Shown here: in pieces, positions 23,001-34,544 of the stretch
Numbering within the stretch: position 1 is the stretch's first letter
Layout: every line of letters starts with the position of its first letter
Source of the DNA: Branchiostoma floridae
Taxonomy: Eukaryota; Chordata; Leptocardii; Amphioxiformes; Branchiostomatidae
Length of the DNA: 64,000 nt
Direction of reading: 5' to 3'
Assembly (NCBI RefSeq): GCF_000003815.2
Contig: NC_049990.1
Coordinates: 4,824,251-4,888,250 of the forward strand
Program-made: the position numbers and the translations under genes
The notes under the pieces: generated by a model
What the model saw: only the letters and a program-made list of their open reading frames with translations
The model's database searches: none
What the model was told of the DNA's origin: nothing

Positions 23001-26000
23001 AAAGTTTAGTTTATCCATTATAATGCCATTTACCAACACAGATGAACTTTCATGCTAAAATGTCAGGCATACATTTATTAAGGTTAGACATCAACTTGAA
23101 GGTAAACAATATAATTCAATCGCCACAGGCTTTTGACGCTGAAGAGTGATGGATGTCACTCAAAGGGTCCTCCAAAAGTAAATCTCCGTTATTCTAATAC
23201 CGTTGCAGAGATCGAATTGCATCTTTAAAAACAAAGTATAAGATATCAACCATACCGGTACACCGTGGGTACAGATCGGACCATGACCCTGTGACCAGCC
23301 CCTTGTCTTGACAGTGGATGGTGCCTGCACCGGTCAGAGTAAACCCGGTGTCGCACCAGAAGGTTGCCGATGCTCCGATGTTAGTGCCGGTAACCTGAAG
23401 ACAATCACCGAGAGTATGTGAAAATATGTGAATATATATATATGTCAATATAATGGTCTTTGAAATACAAGCTATGTTCCTTATAAGGTCTGTAAGTCTG
23501 TAAGAACATGTCAGGACTCGTAAAGCGTAATAAGAAGGGCTGACTCTTCTTGTTAGCATTTGAGCAATCGGGAGGGCCCCATGACTTTTCTGCATGAAAA
23601 TGTAATGTGTACTTGTTGCGCTACAGTACCGGTAACCTGGAGACAATCACCGCCAATATGTATTGAATCTATATGTTACACACTTTGAATGATAAGTTAG
23701 GTCGCGGTCCTGTAGACCAACTTCTCTTTCCAGCACTTTCTTGAGTGCAGGTTTGTTCGTCCCCTTCTTCTTTTCTCGTCAGGTGAATACCGGTATCATT
23801 AATGGAGATCGAAATAAACCAAACCAAACGAAACTTACCGACATGTGCCCGTGTGCCGGCACGATGGGGAAGGCGCACACCTTGTTGGGGGGAAGAGTCT
23901 GCAGGGCGGGGAAAAAGATCACCTCGTCCTCCGCACCTGGGAGAACCAAAGGAAACAAGTGTGAAACTTTAACAAATAGCCACGGCAATGTAAGAGTTTT
24001 TCTATGGCAGGGCAACTCATTAGGTATTACATTTAGCGTCGGCAAAACATCACTTCTGTACTGTTGACACTTTGTTGGATTTGATGGATTATTTTTGTTT
24101 GTTCGTTCATTTTTCCATCTATCCATCCATCCATTCACTCACTCACTCACTCACTGACTCACTCACTTTGTAATGGAGAAAAATATTGTATCTTACCCCC
24201 AAATGCCTGGTTGGCAGATTCTGCAACAGAGAAAACATCAACAATATTTCAATTAAGAAAATAGTCAAAATTTCACCAAATAAAATGATGAAGCAAATCG
24301 CAAAGAAAGTGAATGCATTGATAAAAGAGATGATGGCCCAAAAAAAGGGGGATTAAAAGGCATACCGGTACAGCGTGGGTACAGATCAGACCAGGAACCC
24401 GTGACCAGCCCCTTGTCTTCACAGTGGATGGTGCCTGCACCGGTCAGAGTGAAGCCCGGATCACAGCTAAATGTAGCCGTGGCGCCGATGTTAGTGCCGG
24501 TGACCTGGAGAAAATAAGCACCTTTTGTCAGCAGTGATTTCAAGCCTCAACCCTACACAACACAATTCCCTTCCCTTCTAAAGACAAGTCTGGTACGCCA
24601 AATGTACTGCAATGTATGATTCCAAAGTCAGTAGTCGTTTCAAAGACATCAACATTTTTTTTTTGTATCAGAGAAAATAATCACATTTTGTTAGCATTGA
24701 TTTCCAACCTCAACCCAACGCACTACAATTCTTCCTTGTAAAAGAAAAGTCACTACATCAAACGAACTGCAATGCATTGTCTAACAACCCTTTCAAAGGC
24801 ATCAACATTTTCTATCATACAATAGTCCACTACTCAAGATATTTTTAATTCATAATCATTGAAATTCCACTTTCTACCCCGTACTTCTTGTAACAGAGGA
24901 ACGAAATTTCTACCCTGAATGCCAGCTTCCGTAGTGTGTAACGACGTGGTAAGCAAGCGAAAGGGTTGAGCCAGCGGGAACTACGGAGGCTGACACCCAG
25001 GCTACGAAATTTCGTCCACGTCAAATGCATCGATATTTTCTTGGTATCGGACAATAGTCCACTACTTCAGACATTTTCATAATCATTGAAATTCCTGTAC
25101 TTCTTGTAACCTGAGTGCCAGCCTCCGTAGTAACTAACCGCGTGGTTAGCAAGCGAATGAGCCAACCGTGACTTCAGAGGATAGAACTCATGCTACGGAA
25201 TGTTATCCACAAAGAAAAAAAATATGAAACCGACATGAGTTAATTGACGACAAGCAAAGGTTCTCACCGTCATGTGACCATGTGCTGGAGTGATGGGAAA
25301 GGCGCAGACCTTGTTGGGAGGAGTTTGAAGTGTGAAAGACACCACCTCGTCGTTTCCTCCTGTTGGAAAAACAACATCCGTAATACTTAATGACATTGGA
25401 CTAGCTTTATGAAGCTAGTGGGAGTCGGATACTAGTAACTCTAACAATTAGATTCATTTGCAGCGAAATGACCCATTGTTTTGAGTATCGCCAATTCACA
25501 ATGGATCCTCTGGACCTGAGACAGACCTGTACTTGAAATTTCTGTACCAGTACCCACCCCTATTATTGGCACAATGCACAACGTACTTTCAATGTGCACA
25601 TCACATAGGTCTGGGTTACTTAGGGTTTCAGGATAGGTTTTGTTGAATAACAGTGTAACAGTTCGATGCTGTAACAAAGTTTTACTCACCGCCAAATGCT
25701 TGGTTGGCAGATTCTGAAATAAGACGAAATAAGGCAGTATGAAGACAGATGTTGGTACAAGCTTTAACGTAGTTAACAGTCATCCCAATATATTTGGAAA
25801 CTGACAAAGAGAGGCATTAAGAAATAAGATACAATCTTACCAGTGCATCTAGGATACAGATCGGACCATGAACCAGTTGCTAGCCCCTTGTCTTCACAGT
25901 GAATGGTGCCTGCACCGGTCAGTGTAAACCCGGGGTCACACCTGAAGGTAGCCGTGGCACCAATGTTGGTACCGGTAACCTGGAGAAATTCCCTTTTGTC

Positions 26001-29000
26001 AATGATGTACAGTCAAACATACCCATGACCAAGAATGCCACTCATGGGACCGATAAAATCTGGTCTATGTGGACAGGTGGTGTTTGAGCTACTGTAAAAT
26101 TGTCTGAGGGATCAACAAAAAGTGGTCACATTGTTGTACAGGGGGTCCTAATATAGAGGTTGCCACAAGTACGGGTTTGACTGTTTATCAATGGACAGGT
26201 GGGCCTTATGTACATGTAGAGGTGGCAAGTCAGGTGTAATATAACCAGCTGTTGCCGTGCCGCGTGCCTGCGAAGCTGGTGTGTTACGCCAAAGGGTGGT
26301 TATACCGGCTATATAGATACAGATACAGAACTAGTACAGGTTTTATTGTACGGGAACGTCTGGAACACATACAAATCATTTTGAACTTTATAAGAAACCT
26401 TTGCACAAAGGATAAAATAATAAGAAGTTGGGAAGTGTCTGTATCCCTTACCGTCATGTGTCCATGTGCAGGGGTGATGGGGAACGCGCAGACCTTGTTG
26501 GGAGGAGTTTGGAGTGTGAAGGACACCACCTCGTCGTTCGCCCCTGTTGGAAAGACATACGTATACTTAATGACACTGGACTAGCTTTAAAACACCAGAG
26601 GGAGTCAGATACCCCATCAATCAGATTACTTTGTATCTTAGTATCGCCAATTCACAAGTTTTCGCAGACAAACAGAACAGGTCCAGGTCCGGAAATGAAC
26701 CTAATAATCGGGACATGTCCGTACATGGACCTGAATTGTCCGTACCAGTACCCACCTTTACTCTAGACACATACGATAGACTATTACTTTCAATGCACAA
26801 ATCACAAAGGTCTGGGTTACTTTTGTTGGACAACAGTGTAACAGTTCGATACTGTACTCACCGCCAAAGGCTTGGTTAGCAGATTCTGAAATTTGAAGAA
26901 ATAAGCTAATATGAAAAAATCTACTTGTTGATACATGTTTTGACATAGTTCACAGTCATACTCAAATCTTTGAAATCTGGCAAAGAGAAGCATTAAGAGA
27001 TAAGATACAATCTTACCAGTGCATCTAGGATACAGATCTGACCATGACCCAGTCGCTAGCCCCTTGTCTTCACAGTGGATGGTGCCTGCACCGGTCAGTG
27101 TAAACCCGGGGTCGCACCTGAAAGTGGCCGTGGCACCAATGTTGGTACCGGTAACCTGGAGAAAGTAATTCCCTTTCGTCAATGATGTAGAGTCAAAACT
27201 GCACACTAAGACCACACAGGGAACCGATATAACCTGGTGTACGTGGATAGTTGGTCACTATGGACACTTGTGCTACTGTACAGTTATCTAGATGGATCAA
27301 CAAAAACAAGGTCACACTGACGAGGAGGTTCTTATTTAGAGGTTTCCCTGTATATCAATGGCCAGGTGATCCTTATGTAGAGGTGACCACTAGTACAGGT
27401 TTGACTGTATACCAATGGCAGGTGGTCCTTATGTATAGAGGTGGTCACTTGTACAGGTTTGACTATACTCGATTTTAAGTCTGAAACGTATACAAAATCA
27501 CCGTGTATTTTATATCCAATTGTTGCATAAAGGATAAAACAATAAGGAGTTGGGGTGTGTGTCTGTATCTCTTACAAATCACCCTGACTCCAGGGTGAAT
27601 AGTGACATATCAGTCACTAATGGAGATCCATATCAAACTAAACCAAACCAAAACAAACCAAACCAAACCTTACCGTCATGTGCCCATGTGCAGGGGTGAT
27701 GGGGAACGCGCAGACCTTGTTGGGAGGAGTTTGGAGTGTGAAAGACACCACCTCGTCATTCGCTCCTATCGGAAAGATATTAATTTGATTTGATTTGATT
27801 TATTCGGCTGTTTACAGAGAAATACAGCCAGGGCTACTAAACTTGCCGGAGGTTATTATCAAGGGCTAGCACTGGTAACAATACAACATATAATATAACT
27901 TTCATCCATTACTTTACAACGGAGGAGGGCTACATTGTTTTACTTACCGGCAAATCCTTGGTCAGCAGATTCTGAAATATGAAAAAAAATGCATTAAGAA
28001 AGATACATCAGGTTGGCCAAGAAGGTTACATTAATATGATTCCGGAGCCGTTTGTGCGTTTGCGCGTGAGTGTGCATGTGTGTATGTGTGTGCGTCACTG
28101 TAGCATACATGTAACTATGAAAAGCTGTTGGAGGATCCGTATGAAATTTGGCACTAGTATGACGGTAGGAGTTGACAACACAAGGGAATTAGGATCTCCT
28201 GGCGGCTTTCCAAGCTACTGCACTTGAGTTTAAAGTAGATTTTAACATGCCAATACGCCTTGGCTATAACAACACAAAGAAAACGTTCAAACTAGGACCT
28301 CTTAGCGGCTTTCCATGCTACTGCACTAGAATATTATAATTCAGAAGATGAAGAAAGTAGCTTTAAACATACCAACGCATCGTGGGTACAGATCGGACCA
28401 TGACCCAGTGGATTGTCCCTTGTCTTCACAGTGGATGGTGCCTGCACCGGTCAGAGTAAACCCGGTGTCGCACCAGAAGGTTGCCGTGGCGCCGATGTTC
28501 ATGCCGCTAACCTGGGTTAGAACAAGGGTGTTTTTGTAAAACTTCTGATGACCAGAATATGCTAAGCGGGTTGATATGTTATTACCAATTTGATATAGCT
28601 CGCTATTACTATGCTATTTACCTTTATACATCGTTTAAGTACGTTAATGCTAGTATCGTAGACTCATCATCATCATCATCATTCTCGCCGCATATCAGTC
28701 TTCGCTGAGGCGGGCCGCCAAACTCTTCTGTCCGCCGCTGCTCCCTGCACCCATCTCTGCCAGATCTCACTCTACTGTTCTTTTCCCCTGTGCCTAGGCC
28801 TGTCGGGGGTGTAGCCGGGTTCTGAAGCCACAATTTGTTCCAATGGACTCCAGGACAACGTGAGGGTACCTTTCGTTTTATTTCACACGTCTGTTTGTCA
28901 CCGGGTCTCGGGTTGATTCTAACTCCGAGTTTTAAAAATTCCGGTGCCCGGCCGTTCCCAAACGTAGCCCAGTAGCCGCAGAATATCCCACGGGGCCACG

Positions 29001-32000
29001 TAGGAGTCATGCCCGAAAGTGGAAATACAACTCATAAACTACCCGGCCAGGCCACTTTTTCCAATGAACTGTGACTGCAGCATAGGCGACTTTTTCCAAT
29101 TGTAACTGCAGCATAAGTCAAGCTACTACACTGGTTGTCGTTGACCAATTGAAGATAGGTGAACATGAATGCGAAAGAAGTTTAATTTTCTCACCTGCAT
29201 GTGGCCGTGTACAGGTGTGATGGGGAAGGCGCACACCTTGTCAGGTAAAACCAGAGGGGGAGGGGCAACCACCTCATCCTTACCTGTGAAGTACATAGAG
29301 ATCTTCGATTTCATAAACCAAAACAAAACGGAGAACGAAACCCCAGGAAAACTTGCGGGCATTCGACTGAAGACTATTCATTGGCCATTTTCAAAGTTTT
29401 TTTTAATCCAAAGGCCACTTAAAGGTGTGACACGAAGTCCACTCCAGTTACTTGTTACATTGTAACTTTGACAGCAGAACTTCTCCATGTGCCAGAATCA
29501 CCATGATTGAAACCAGCTCAACTGCTCACTTGGAATTAGATCTATTGAATTTGCTACTTGCAGGTGGATTGAAGTGAAAGAGAAATATGTTTAGTAGTTA
29601 CATGTATCTTACCACAGTCTTTACCTTACAATATCTAGTTCTTCCCATAAAATTGTTTGATAGTTAGTAGACCTTTATTTATAATGTGTTAGAGTTTTAA
29701 TGACTTATACATAAATTGGATCTGGGTATAACCTTCTTCAAATGCAAAGGCCATATCCATCATGACTGGTCCAGCCATGAGAGCGTCTGCATCTGAAACC
29801 GCAAAACAGTATTATAGCAGTGTTACTTATGATTCAGCACTATGGACGGAGCCTGCAAATAAGCATTGTGTTTACTGCCAAACAGTGCCCAGTTTTTTTC
29901 TTACGTTTTTTTAAGTTCCTGTGAAGGAAATGGTTGAATAATCATTGTAGAAGCTAAGTTACATACGGCGGATGAAAATGACAATGTTAAATACAGCCAG
30001 ACATTGAGAACGTACGAAAAAGCAAATAATGAGAGGAGTATTAACACATCAACTTCATAGCAACCAACCATCACATTAATGTTAATTGATTTTGAAGCCA
30101 TGTAGATAAACGAATAAATGAATGAGTGAGTGAGTGAGTGAGTGAACTAATCAATGCATTAATGAGAAATAAGAAATAAGAAAATGTGAATGAATGGATG
30201 GATGGGTGGGTGGATGATTAAGTTCATATGTGAATGAATGGTTGGATGAATGAATGAACGAATGAATGAATGAATGAACGAGTCTGTTCTGACGGACCAA
30301 AACAGCTGACAGTCGGCCCCCACGTCCCGTCTGCCTGGCAGCTGATGACGTTGGAGGGTACGGCGAGGAACCCGGTATTGCACTCCACCGCCAGCGTGTC
30401 CCCCAGCGCGTACACATCTCCCGGACTCACGCCCACAAGGTACCCCATGATGGGCGGGGGCGGCAGGTCACAGGTCCCGACTGGTGAGGTGGGGAAGGAG
30501 AGAAATTGTAGAGGAGGGGATGGGGGGGGGGGGGTGGAAGGATAAAGTTGTTGAGTATGAACACCTGAAATTTGCTTTGTTTTAAAGAGCTTCGTGTACC
30601 ACATCGTATGCAGTAAAGTTTTACTTCAGAGACTCAGGAAAGGCACTGTATATCATAAGATTAAAATGTAGCGCTATCTGATATCTTGGAAGTTTTGTTC
30701 TTATTTTACCCTCCTTGAAAGCAGAAATATTATGATTACTTCATCTTAAAGTTGTTAAGTATGTAATCATGGAATTTTCTTTGTCTTACAGAGCGTCGTG
30801 CTTTGTACGATTGTACGTTGATTAATGTAAGCCACCTTAAATTATGAGATTAAAACCTTAGCATTATCATATAGCTTGGAATTCATTGAATATTTTACCC
30901 TGATTGCGAGCAGACATATTCTGATTGATCCATCTTAAACACCTCTTGCTTATGCTACAGCTAAAATTACTAGTAGAACAACATTCATTGATCTGGAAAG
31001 AACCGACGTAAAACATAAAAGACGAAGACGAACCGGGCGTCACAAACCGAACTTTACAACAACGTGAATATGGAGGGAATCAAACATATAACGTTAGTTA
31101 ATGGTGACATCTGCACAATAGGGGTGCACCAAATTGGAACAAAAAGACTGTACAACATAGCAAAATCATATTGCGATTAGAACAAAGGGAAAAATCAAAC
31201 ATATGACATAACATTTTCACGGTTGGGGGAACTGGAACAAGAAGACTGCACAACGTAATGTGCAACTGCTTAAAGCTGCACATCTGGTACAAGGGTAAGA
31301 CAAAACAAACGTGAAGCGGTTAGTAGTGCACAAATTGGGTAACGTTACTTTTATACCAAAAAAATATTTGATCTGGGGGTTGTACGGACAGGGTACTAAC
31401 TGGGGTAAAGAACGCCGGAACGGAAGGAAAGACATCACATTATTAGAAAAAATATTTTTCCTCACGTCGGTCAAAGTTAAAGACGACAGTTTCATCCTCC
31501 CCGTAGCAGGCCTGGCCCTCCTCTGGAAGAAAGAAGCAGCACCGAACATGGATATATTAGATGTATTCTACATGTAGTGTTATAAGTCAGTGGTGGTAAA
31601 TTCTACATTTTCTGCAACTGTTGTATGGATGCCTACCATGGGTGGGTATATAGCAAATTGCTACTTCGTTCACCTTTCTTCATCCAACCTTACACGGTGA
31701 ATCCAATGGATAACGCAACAGAATATAAATGTATGGCACTTGTTGGACTATAGAGGCAGGGGTCTTTAAAATCTAGGTTAGGCCACGGCCGAGCGCTTAA
31801 CATCCGCCACCTGTTAAAAGCCAGGGGCAGTTGAAGCAAGTTGGTATGGCTATATATGGTCGCGTTACGTTTTAGTTTGAGGGGCTATGGGTAAACTGTG
31901 CGTGCGACAGGACTTAAACTTTTGGTAAAAAGATGTCAGGAAAAGTAAACCGTAGCACACCAACGCAAGACACGGATGTCCAGGTCCCGTCCGCTCTACA

Positions 32001-32940
32001 CGTCATGATGTCAGAGGGTGAAGGCACGAAACCGGTGTCGCATTCGATCCGCAGGGTCTGGTCTGTGGAAGAGCGCATGCGCGGGTTCGCATCGAAAAAG
32101 AATCCCATCCTCGGCGGGCGCGGGAGCATGCACTCTCCTGGTCATGGGGGAAAGAATGTGTCCGCACATCAGAAAAATCCCCCCTTGCAAACCTGAATAA
32201 AAAGGTTGATTCAACTCTATCAACCAGTTACATAAGATGGTATCTCACTGCACTTGCAGCACCGATGCGGCACTGCGGGGTTCGAAAGCTACTCAACGAA
32301 TTTCAGAGATAAAGAACGAATTTTTTTATCATCAGAAAAAAATATCCCCCACAAACCTCGTACATTCTCATGGCCATGGGAATTGTAGCCTCCATAGCAG
32401 GCTCTCTGGGCCCTTTTCTTGTTTCGGGGGGCTCATATTACACTTTTGCTGGCCGTTTCTTTTTGTACCGGGTCGCTTGTGCCGCTGGCTAGTAAAAGGG
32501 TGGCACAAGCGACCCAGTACAAAAAGAAACGGCCAGAGAAGCAGTGGAAAGAAATGTACCTGCACATAAGAAAAAACTATCTCACAAACCGTACCATTTT
32601 ATCAGCTCCAAGCTAAGAATTGGGCTTGTTTTTGTGCACCTTTTTGCATGCAGCACTGTGGCACTAGCACTCTGGCATATCTTATGTCTATCGTCCCTTC
32701 TGAAAAAGTTTAAGCGCTGCAAAAGTGCAAAAGTTGAGTACAGTAAAGACTAGCTTGAAGATTCCATTTTCTTCGCCCTTGTCTGCTTCTGATCTAACTG
32801 AAGTGGACTCGAATGGCCCTTGCTTTTTTTTAATTGAATGGATTTGTTCGTTTGTTCGATGTAATAAAAAGTGAATTGTACCTACCGCTTACAAGTGGCC
32901 CTATCGCGGCCAACAACGCACAAGTTAGCAACAGCGTCAT
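18293..32940 (-). CDS. Secreted protein with nine sushi (CCP) domains and three fibronectin type I modules
   Basis: Twenty-eight coding exons join in frame to 944 residues: signal peptide, nine sushi domains with short linkers between, then three C-terminal FN1 modules, stop TAG at 18295. Nearly all exons are phase 1 on both sides; sushi domains 3-7 and 9 are each split by a phase 0 intron, while 1, 2 and 8 are single exons. Exons in transcript order: 32886-32940, 31961-32137, 31466-31522, 30298-30480, 29733-29792, 29195-29283, 28373-28511, 27948-27971, 27674-27765, 27017-27155, 26862-26885, 26452-26543, 25841-25979, 25690-25713, 25268-25359, 24366-24504, 24197-24220, 23839-23936, 23256-23394, 22814-22834, 21948-22166, 21560-21586, 21302-21390, 20661-20799, 19817-20002, 19389-19427, 18761-18937, 18293-18444. 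No transmembrane segment is seen, so it is probably an extracellular matrix, coelomic or complement-like protein. Exact function is unknown. Confidence 0.88.
20133..20164. repeat. Perfect 32-bp palindrome in an intron
   Basis: AATCAAGGAGGTTGAA is followed immediately by its exact complement TTCAACCTCCTTGATT, with no spacer. Confidence 0.98.
20661..21390 (-). CDS. Sushi domain 9 (two exons)
   Basis: The N-half exon 21302-21390 (VCAFPITPMHGHMQ) and the C-half exon 20661-20799 (CDPGFSLIGAGTIHC, SWSDSFPHC) are joined by a phase 0 intron as in sushi 3. The small linker exon 21560-21586 (DADANQAFG) precedes. Confidence 0.85.
20905..20990. mobile_element. MITE fragment, ACAGTCAAGCCTGTCTATAG family
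   Basis: This has the start of a TIR family (TACAGTCAARCCTGT...) and the internal inverted motif GTGGCCACTATAGACAGG. Relatives lie at 26009-26187, 27190-27470, 39960-40110 and 46172-46225. The TA-ended termini fit a Tc1/mariner/pogo-type MITE; no transposase is seen. Confidence 0.5.
21765..21895 (-). pseudogene. Tandem copy of the 3' half of the sushi 8 exon with its donor
   Basis: On the minus strand, SLVIECDTGYVTSPSNTITC is repeated downstream of sushi 8, followed by the same GTTCGTAAAAATGTG donor region and the same TACCTCC palindrome. The copy lacks an acceptor. It has a one-base deletion after the TGC codon, so GACGGGACCTGGGG is out of frame. It is not expected to be an exon. Confidence 0.8.
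21948..22166 (-). CDS. Sushi domain 8, single exon
   Basis: The exon encodes GGQEEVIFVPEHQTTC followed by a complete sushi domain (IECDTGYVASPSNTITC, EDGTWGPAVSC) and ends at a GTTCGT donor in phase 1. It resembles sushi 1 and 2 in being uninterrupted. Confidence 0.85.
22481..22644. mobile_element. Pogo/Tc-like MITE, TACAGTAGAAGCC family, 164 bp
   Basis: The left end is TACAGTAGAAGCCAGTTAAT and the right end AATTAAACGGCTTCTACTGTA, an inverted repeat of about 20 bp ending in TA. It is non-coding. Relatives at 51497-51677 and the larger element at 49891-50998 share the termini. Confidence 0.75.
23256..28511 (-). CDS. Sushi domains 3 (second half) to 7: repeated three-exon modules
   Basis: A 24-bp linker exon (ESANQAFG or close), a 92-98 bp N-half exon (with VCAFPI and HGHM) and a 139-bp C-half exon (with GAGTIHC and SWSDLYPRC) repeat four times in order. 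The C-half exons are always 139 bp. The modules starting at 27971, 26885 and 25713 are closest to each other, and their introns also align. This shows recent tandem exon amplification with homogenisation. Confidence 0.88.
24915..24990. repeat. Short fold-back repeat in a sushi gene intron
   Basis: GCCAGCTTCCGTAGTGTGTA is matched by the inverted ACTACGGAGGCTGACACC within 75 bp. A relative lies at 25117-25200. Confidence 0.55.
25480..25566. mobile_element. Fragment of the TAGGGGTGGGTACYGGTAC (hAT-like) family
   Basis: CTGTACCAGTACCCACCCCTA is the inverted terminus of the element present in full at 48690-49122. Similar fragments lie at about 3490-3560, 26640-26760 and 41515-41683, often with GGACCTG motifs. 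Confidence 0.5.
26009..26187. mobile_element. MITE, TACAGTCAAACMTRC family
   Basis: Begins TACAGTCAAACATACCCATG and ends with an inverted ACGGGTTTGACTGTTTA. About 180 bp, in a sushi gene intron. The paralogous intron at 27190-27470 holds a diverged and longer relative, so the insertion may predate the exon-module duplication. Confidence 0.55.
26236..26335 (-). repeat. Dispersed repeat linked to a (CTGTAT)n microsatellite
   Basis: CCAGCTGTTGCCGTGCCGCG, then TATACCGGCTATATAGATAC. The same unit is in the opposite orientation at 42126-42297 (two units in tandem) and 44793-44873, each next to CTGTAT repeats. Confidence 0.65.
27779..27890 (-). mobile_element. Probable LINE 3' tail with AAATC repeats
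   Basis: On the minus strand, CTGTAAACAGCCGAATAAAT is followed by AAATC repeats. Such simple 3' tails are typical of some non-LTR retrotransposons. Only the last about 100 bp are visible and there is no coding part. Confidence 0.4.
28624..29010 (-). other. Open frame of unknown origin in a sushi gene intron
   Basis: A 128-codon GC-rich frame starting MTPTWPRGIFCGYW, with GVRINPRPGDKQ and an acidic run (DDDDDES). It is unlike its surroundings in base composition. It could be a fragment of a retroelement N-terminal region; I recognise no domain, and splicing of the host gene skips it. Confidence 0.3.
29195..32137 (-). CDS. N-terminal sushi domains 1-3 (first half of 3) and linkers
   Basis: Sushi 1 (31961-32137) starts CMLPRPPRMGFF and has the four cysteines and the tryptophan (RADGTWTSVSC). 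An acidic linker exon (31466-31522, ACYGEDETVVFNFD) follows. Sushi 2 (30298-30480) starts CDLPPPPIMGY and ends ADGTWGPTVSC. A Met-rich linker exon (29733-29792) follows. The N-half of sushi 3 (29195-29283) has KVCAFPITPVHGHMQ. The donor of sushi 2 (GTCCGT) is weak but matches the phase and position of the equivalent donors. It is followed at once by ATTC/GAAT microsatellite sequence. Confidence 0.85.
30120..30290. repeat. GAAT/GAGT microsatellite cluster
   Basis: GAGTGAGTGAGTGAGTGAGT and GAATGAATGAACGAATGAAT arrays abut the donor of the sushi 2 exon. Confidence 0.9.
32449..32536. repeat. 88-bp hairpin-forming inverted repeat
   Basis: CTGGCCGTTTCTTTTTGTAC and what follows pair almost perfectly with the downstream GTACAAAAAGAAACGGCCAG. 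The arms are about 35 bp and the loop about 16 bp. It is probably a fold-back MITE, located in the first large intron of the sushi gene. Confidence 0.9.
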
Positions 32941-32969
32941 CTTTCTGTCTTTCTCAGCTAGTGGCCCTC
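32886..32969 (-). CDS. Signal-peptide exon of the sushi/FN1 gene
   Basis: After a TTTGTAG acceptor, 29 nt of 5' UTR precede the ATG at 32940. The exon encodes MTLLLTCALLAAIGPLVS, a typical cleavable signal peptide, and ends in phase 1 at a GTAGGT donor. A non-coding first exon is likely at 33216 to about 33300, with a GTATGT donor. Confidence 0.85.
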
Positions 32970-33215
32970 CTACAAACAAGCAGAGAAAGTAGAGAGGCGG
33001 TCATTAGTAAATAGAAGATCATTTTGGAATAGAGACCATTGACTACCAGAAAGAGTTCAGTGTTCCGACTTTTGCGAAACCTAGCTAGAGCGATCTCTTA
33101 CGTGGCGATGGCCATACAATGTCACAGGGCAGACGGTGCTCTATACAAGGCTTTTTAGAATAGTGCGAACCGTAAAAAAAAGGGAAAAGTTTTGAAGGAA
33201 CTCTTTTACACATAC

Positions 33216-33336
33216 CTTTGTTTCTTCAGTACTTGGATCTGCAGTCGAAATAGAAATCTCCAAAACTCTGCTCAGTCGTTGAGTTGTCAAGTCGAAGTGA
33301 GGACGCCAAATGTTGCGTGGCTCACCTTTATATAAG
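33216..33336 (-). promoter_or_regulatory. Probable core promoter and non-coding first exon of the sushi/FN1 gene
   Basis: A TATATAA-type TATA box lies at about 33327-33335 on the minus strand. Some 90-120 bases downstream is a donor (AACAAAG/GTATGT at 33215). Start of transcription about 30 bases after the TATA box, near 33300, is inferred. Confidence 0.55.
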
Positions 33337-34082
33337 AAGCCCTAAGGTACTAATAACCACGCTAATTAGATCTTTTATTCCCTTCTAATAACGCCCCCGG
33401 AAAGATGTTTGATACTTTATCCCTGATTCTATTTTTCTTTCTCTCATTTCTCCAGCTCTAATTGGCTTAAAAGAGACACCGACAGAAAACGTTGAATGAA
33501 AGAACACATGACTATACTGTTGACTACCTGCCGAACGCACGTGTGTCATTCTCAGCATCTGTTTTCTCTTGAACATGAAAACCTCAGTAATTTATTTTTC
33601 CTCGCACACATCCACCCTTGTACGCTACAGTCTAACACCTATATGTAAGAGGTTAGCAAATAGACCCACACTACAGGTAGAAAGCTATCTTTGTTCTTAC
33701 GGCCATGCCTTTGTTCGTACAGTGATATCTTGATGTTGTCATAAGTACTTGGCGCGTGAAACATATCTTGCAAAGCAATGGGTCAAATTGCTGATTGCTT
33801 TTTGCGATAAGGACATGTAGATATCGTCATTAACCATTAGACCTACATTTAGGTCACAAAAATGGTTATTGTCTTTCCATCATTTCGCAATTGTTGCCCG
33901 CCACTGGGAAGTTACATCTGTTACAAACGACTGCAGGCTTTTGCCAAGTTCCGCTCTTTATAACATTTCTTGGCTATCAGCAAAAAGTAACGTAAAAGGC
34001 TTATACCTAGATATTCTGATAAAGGTATATGTGTTACAATTATAGTCTGGTGGCAGAGACCGATAAGCGTACGTTGCCCCCT

Positions 34083-34197
34083 TTCTATTCTCCAAGCAGA
34101 GGTTGGGACGCGGAGATAGTAGAGGTCGAAATTTTTACCGGCTAAATCGCGACCACTTCTATCTCCGCGACCCAACCTCTACCTGGAGAATACCCCC
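34083..34197. mobile_element. Fold-back MITE (TTCTCCAAGCAGAGGTTGGG)
   Basis: The whole segment folds on itself: left arm TATTCTCCAAGCAGAGGTTG, right arm complement CAACCTCTACCTGGAGAATA, centre around TTTTTACCGGCTAAA. Confidence 0.8.
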
Positions 34198-34544
34198 TTT
34201 CCACTAAACGACGCTGCGCTCTCACTGCGACCCAAACGGGTGTGTGTAATCTTCCTTTTCATATTGGGTACTGGTATATACGAAAATGCAAAAGTGTGAC
34301 TGAAAAGCCAACAAAACACACAAAGCGTAACATGCGTTTTTCGTTGAGCGGTTTGTCAAATTTTAGGACGCAGAAAAAAGGCTGCGAAAGCGCCATCCTA
34401 GTGGAAAGGGAGTATAACTCTTGGTTATTGGAAACAAAGACATGTATTAAGCCCGTTTGGGCTTAAAGGTGAAATAAAGGTGACTGTCCTCTCTTGCTTT
34501 GTACATATTTACTATATCCGCCTGATATTTGCCATATAATGCGA

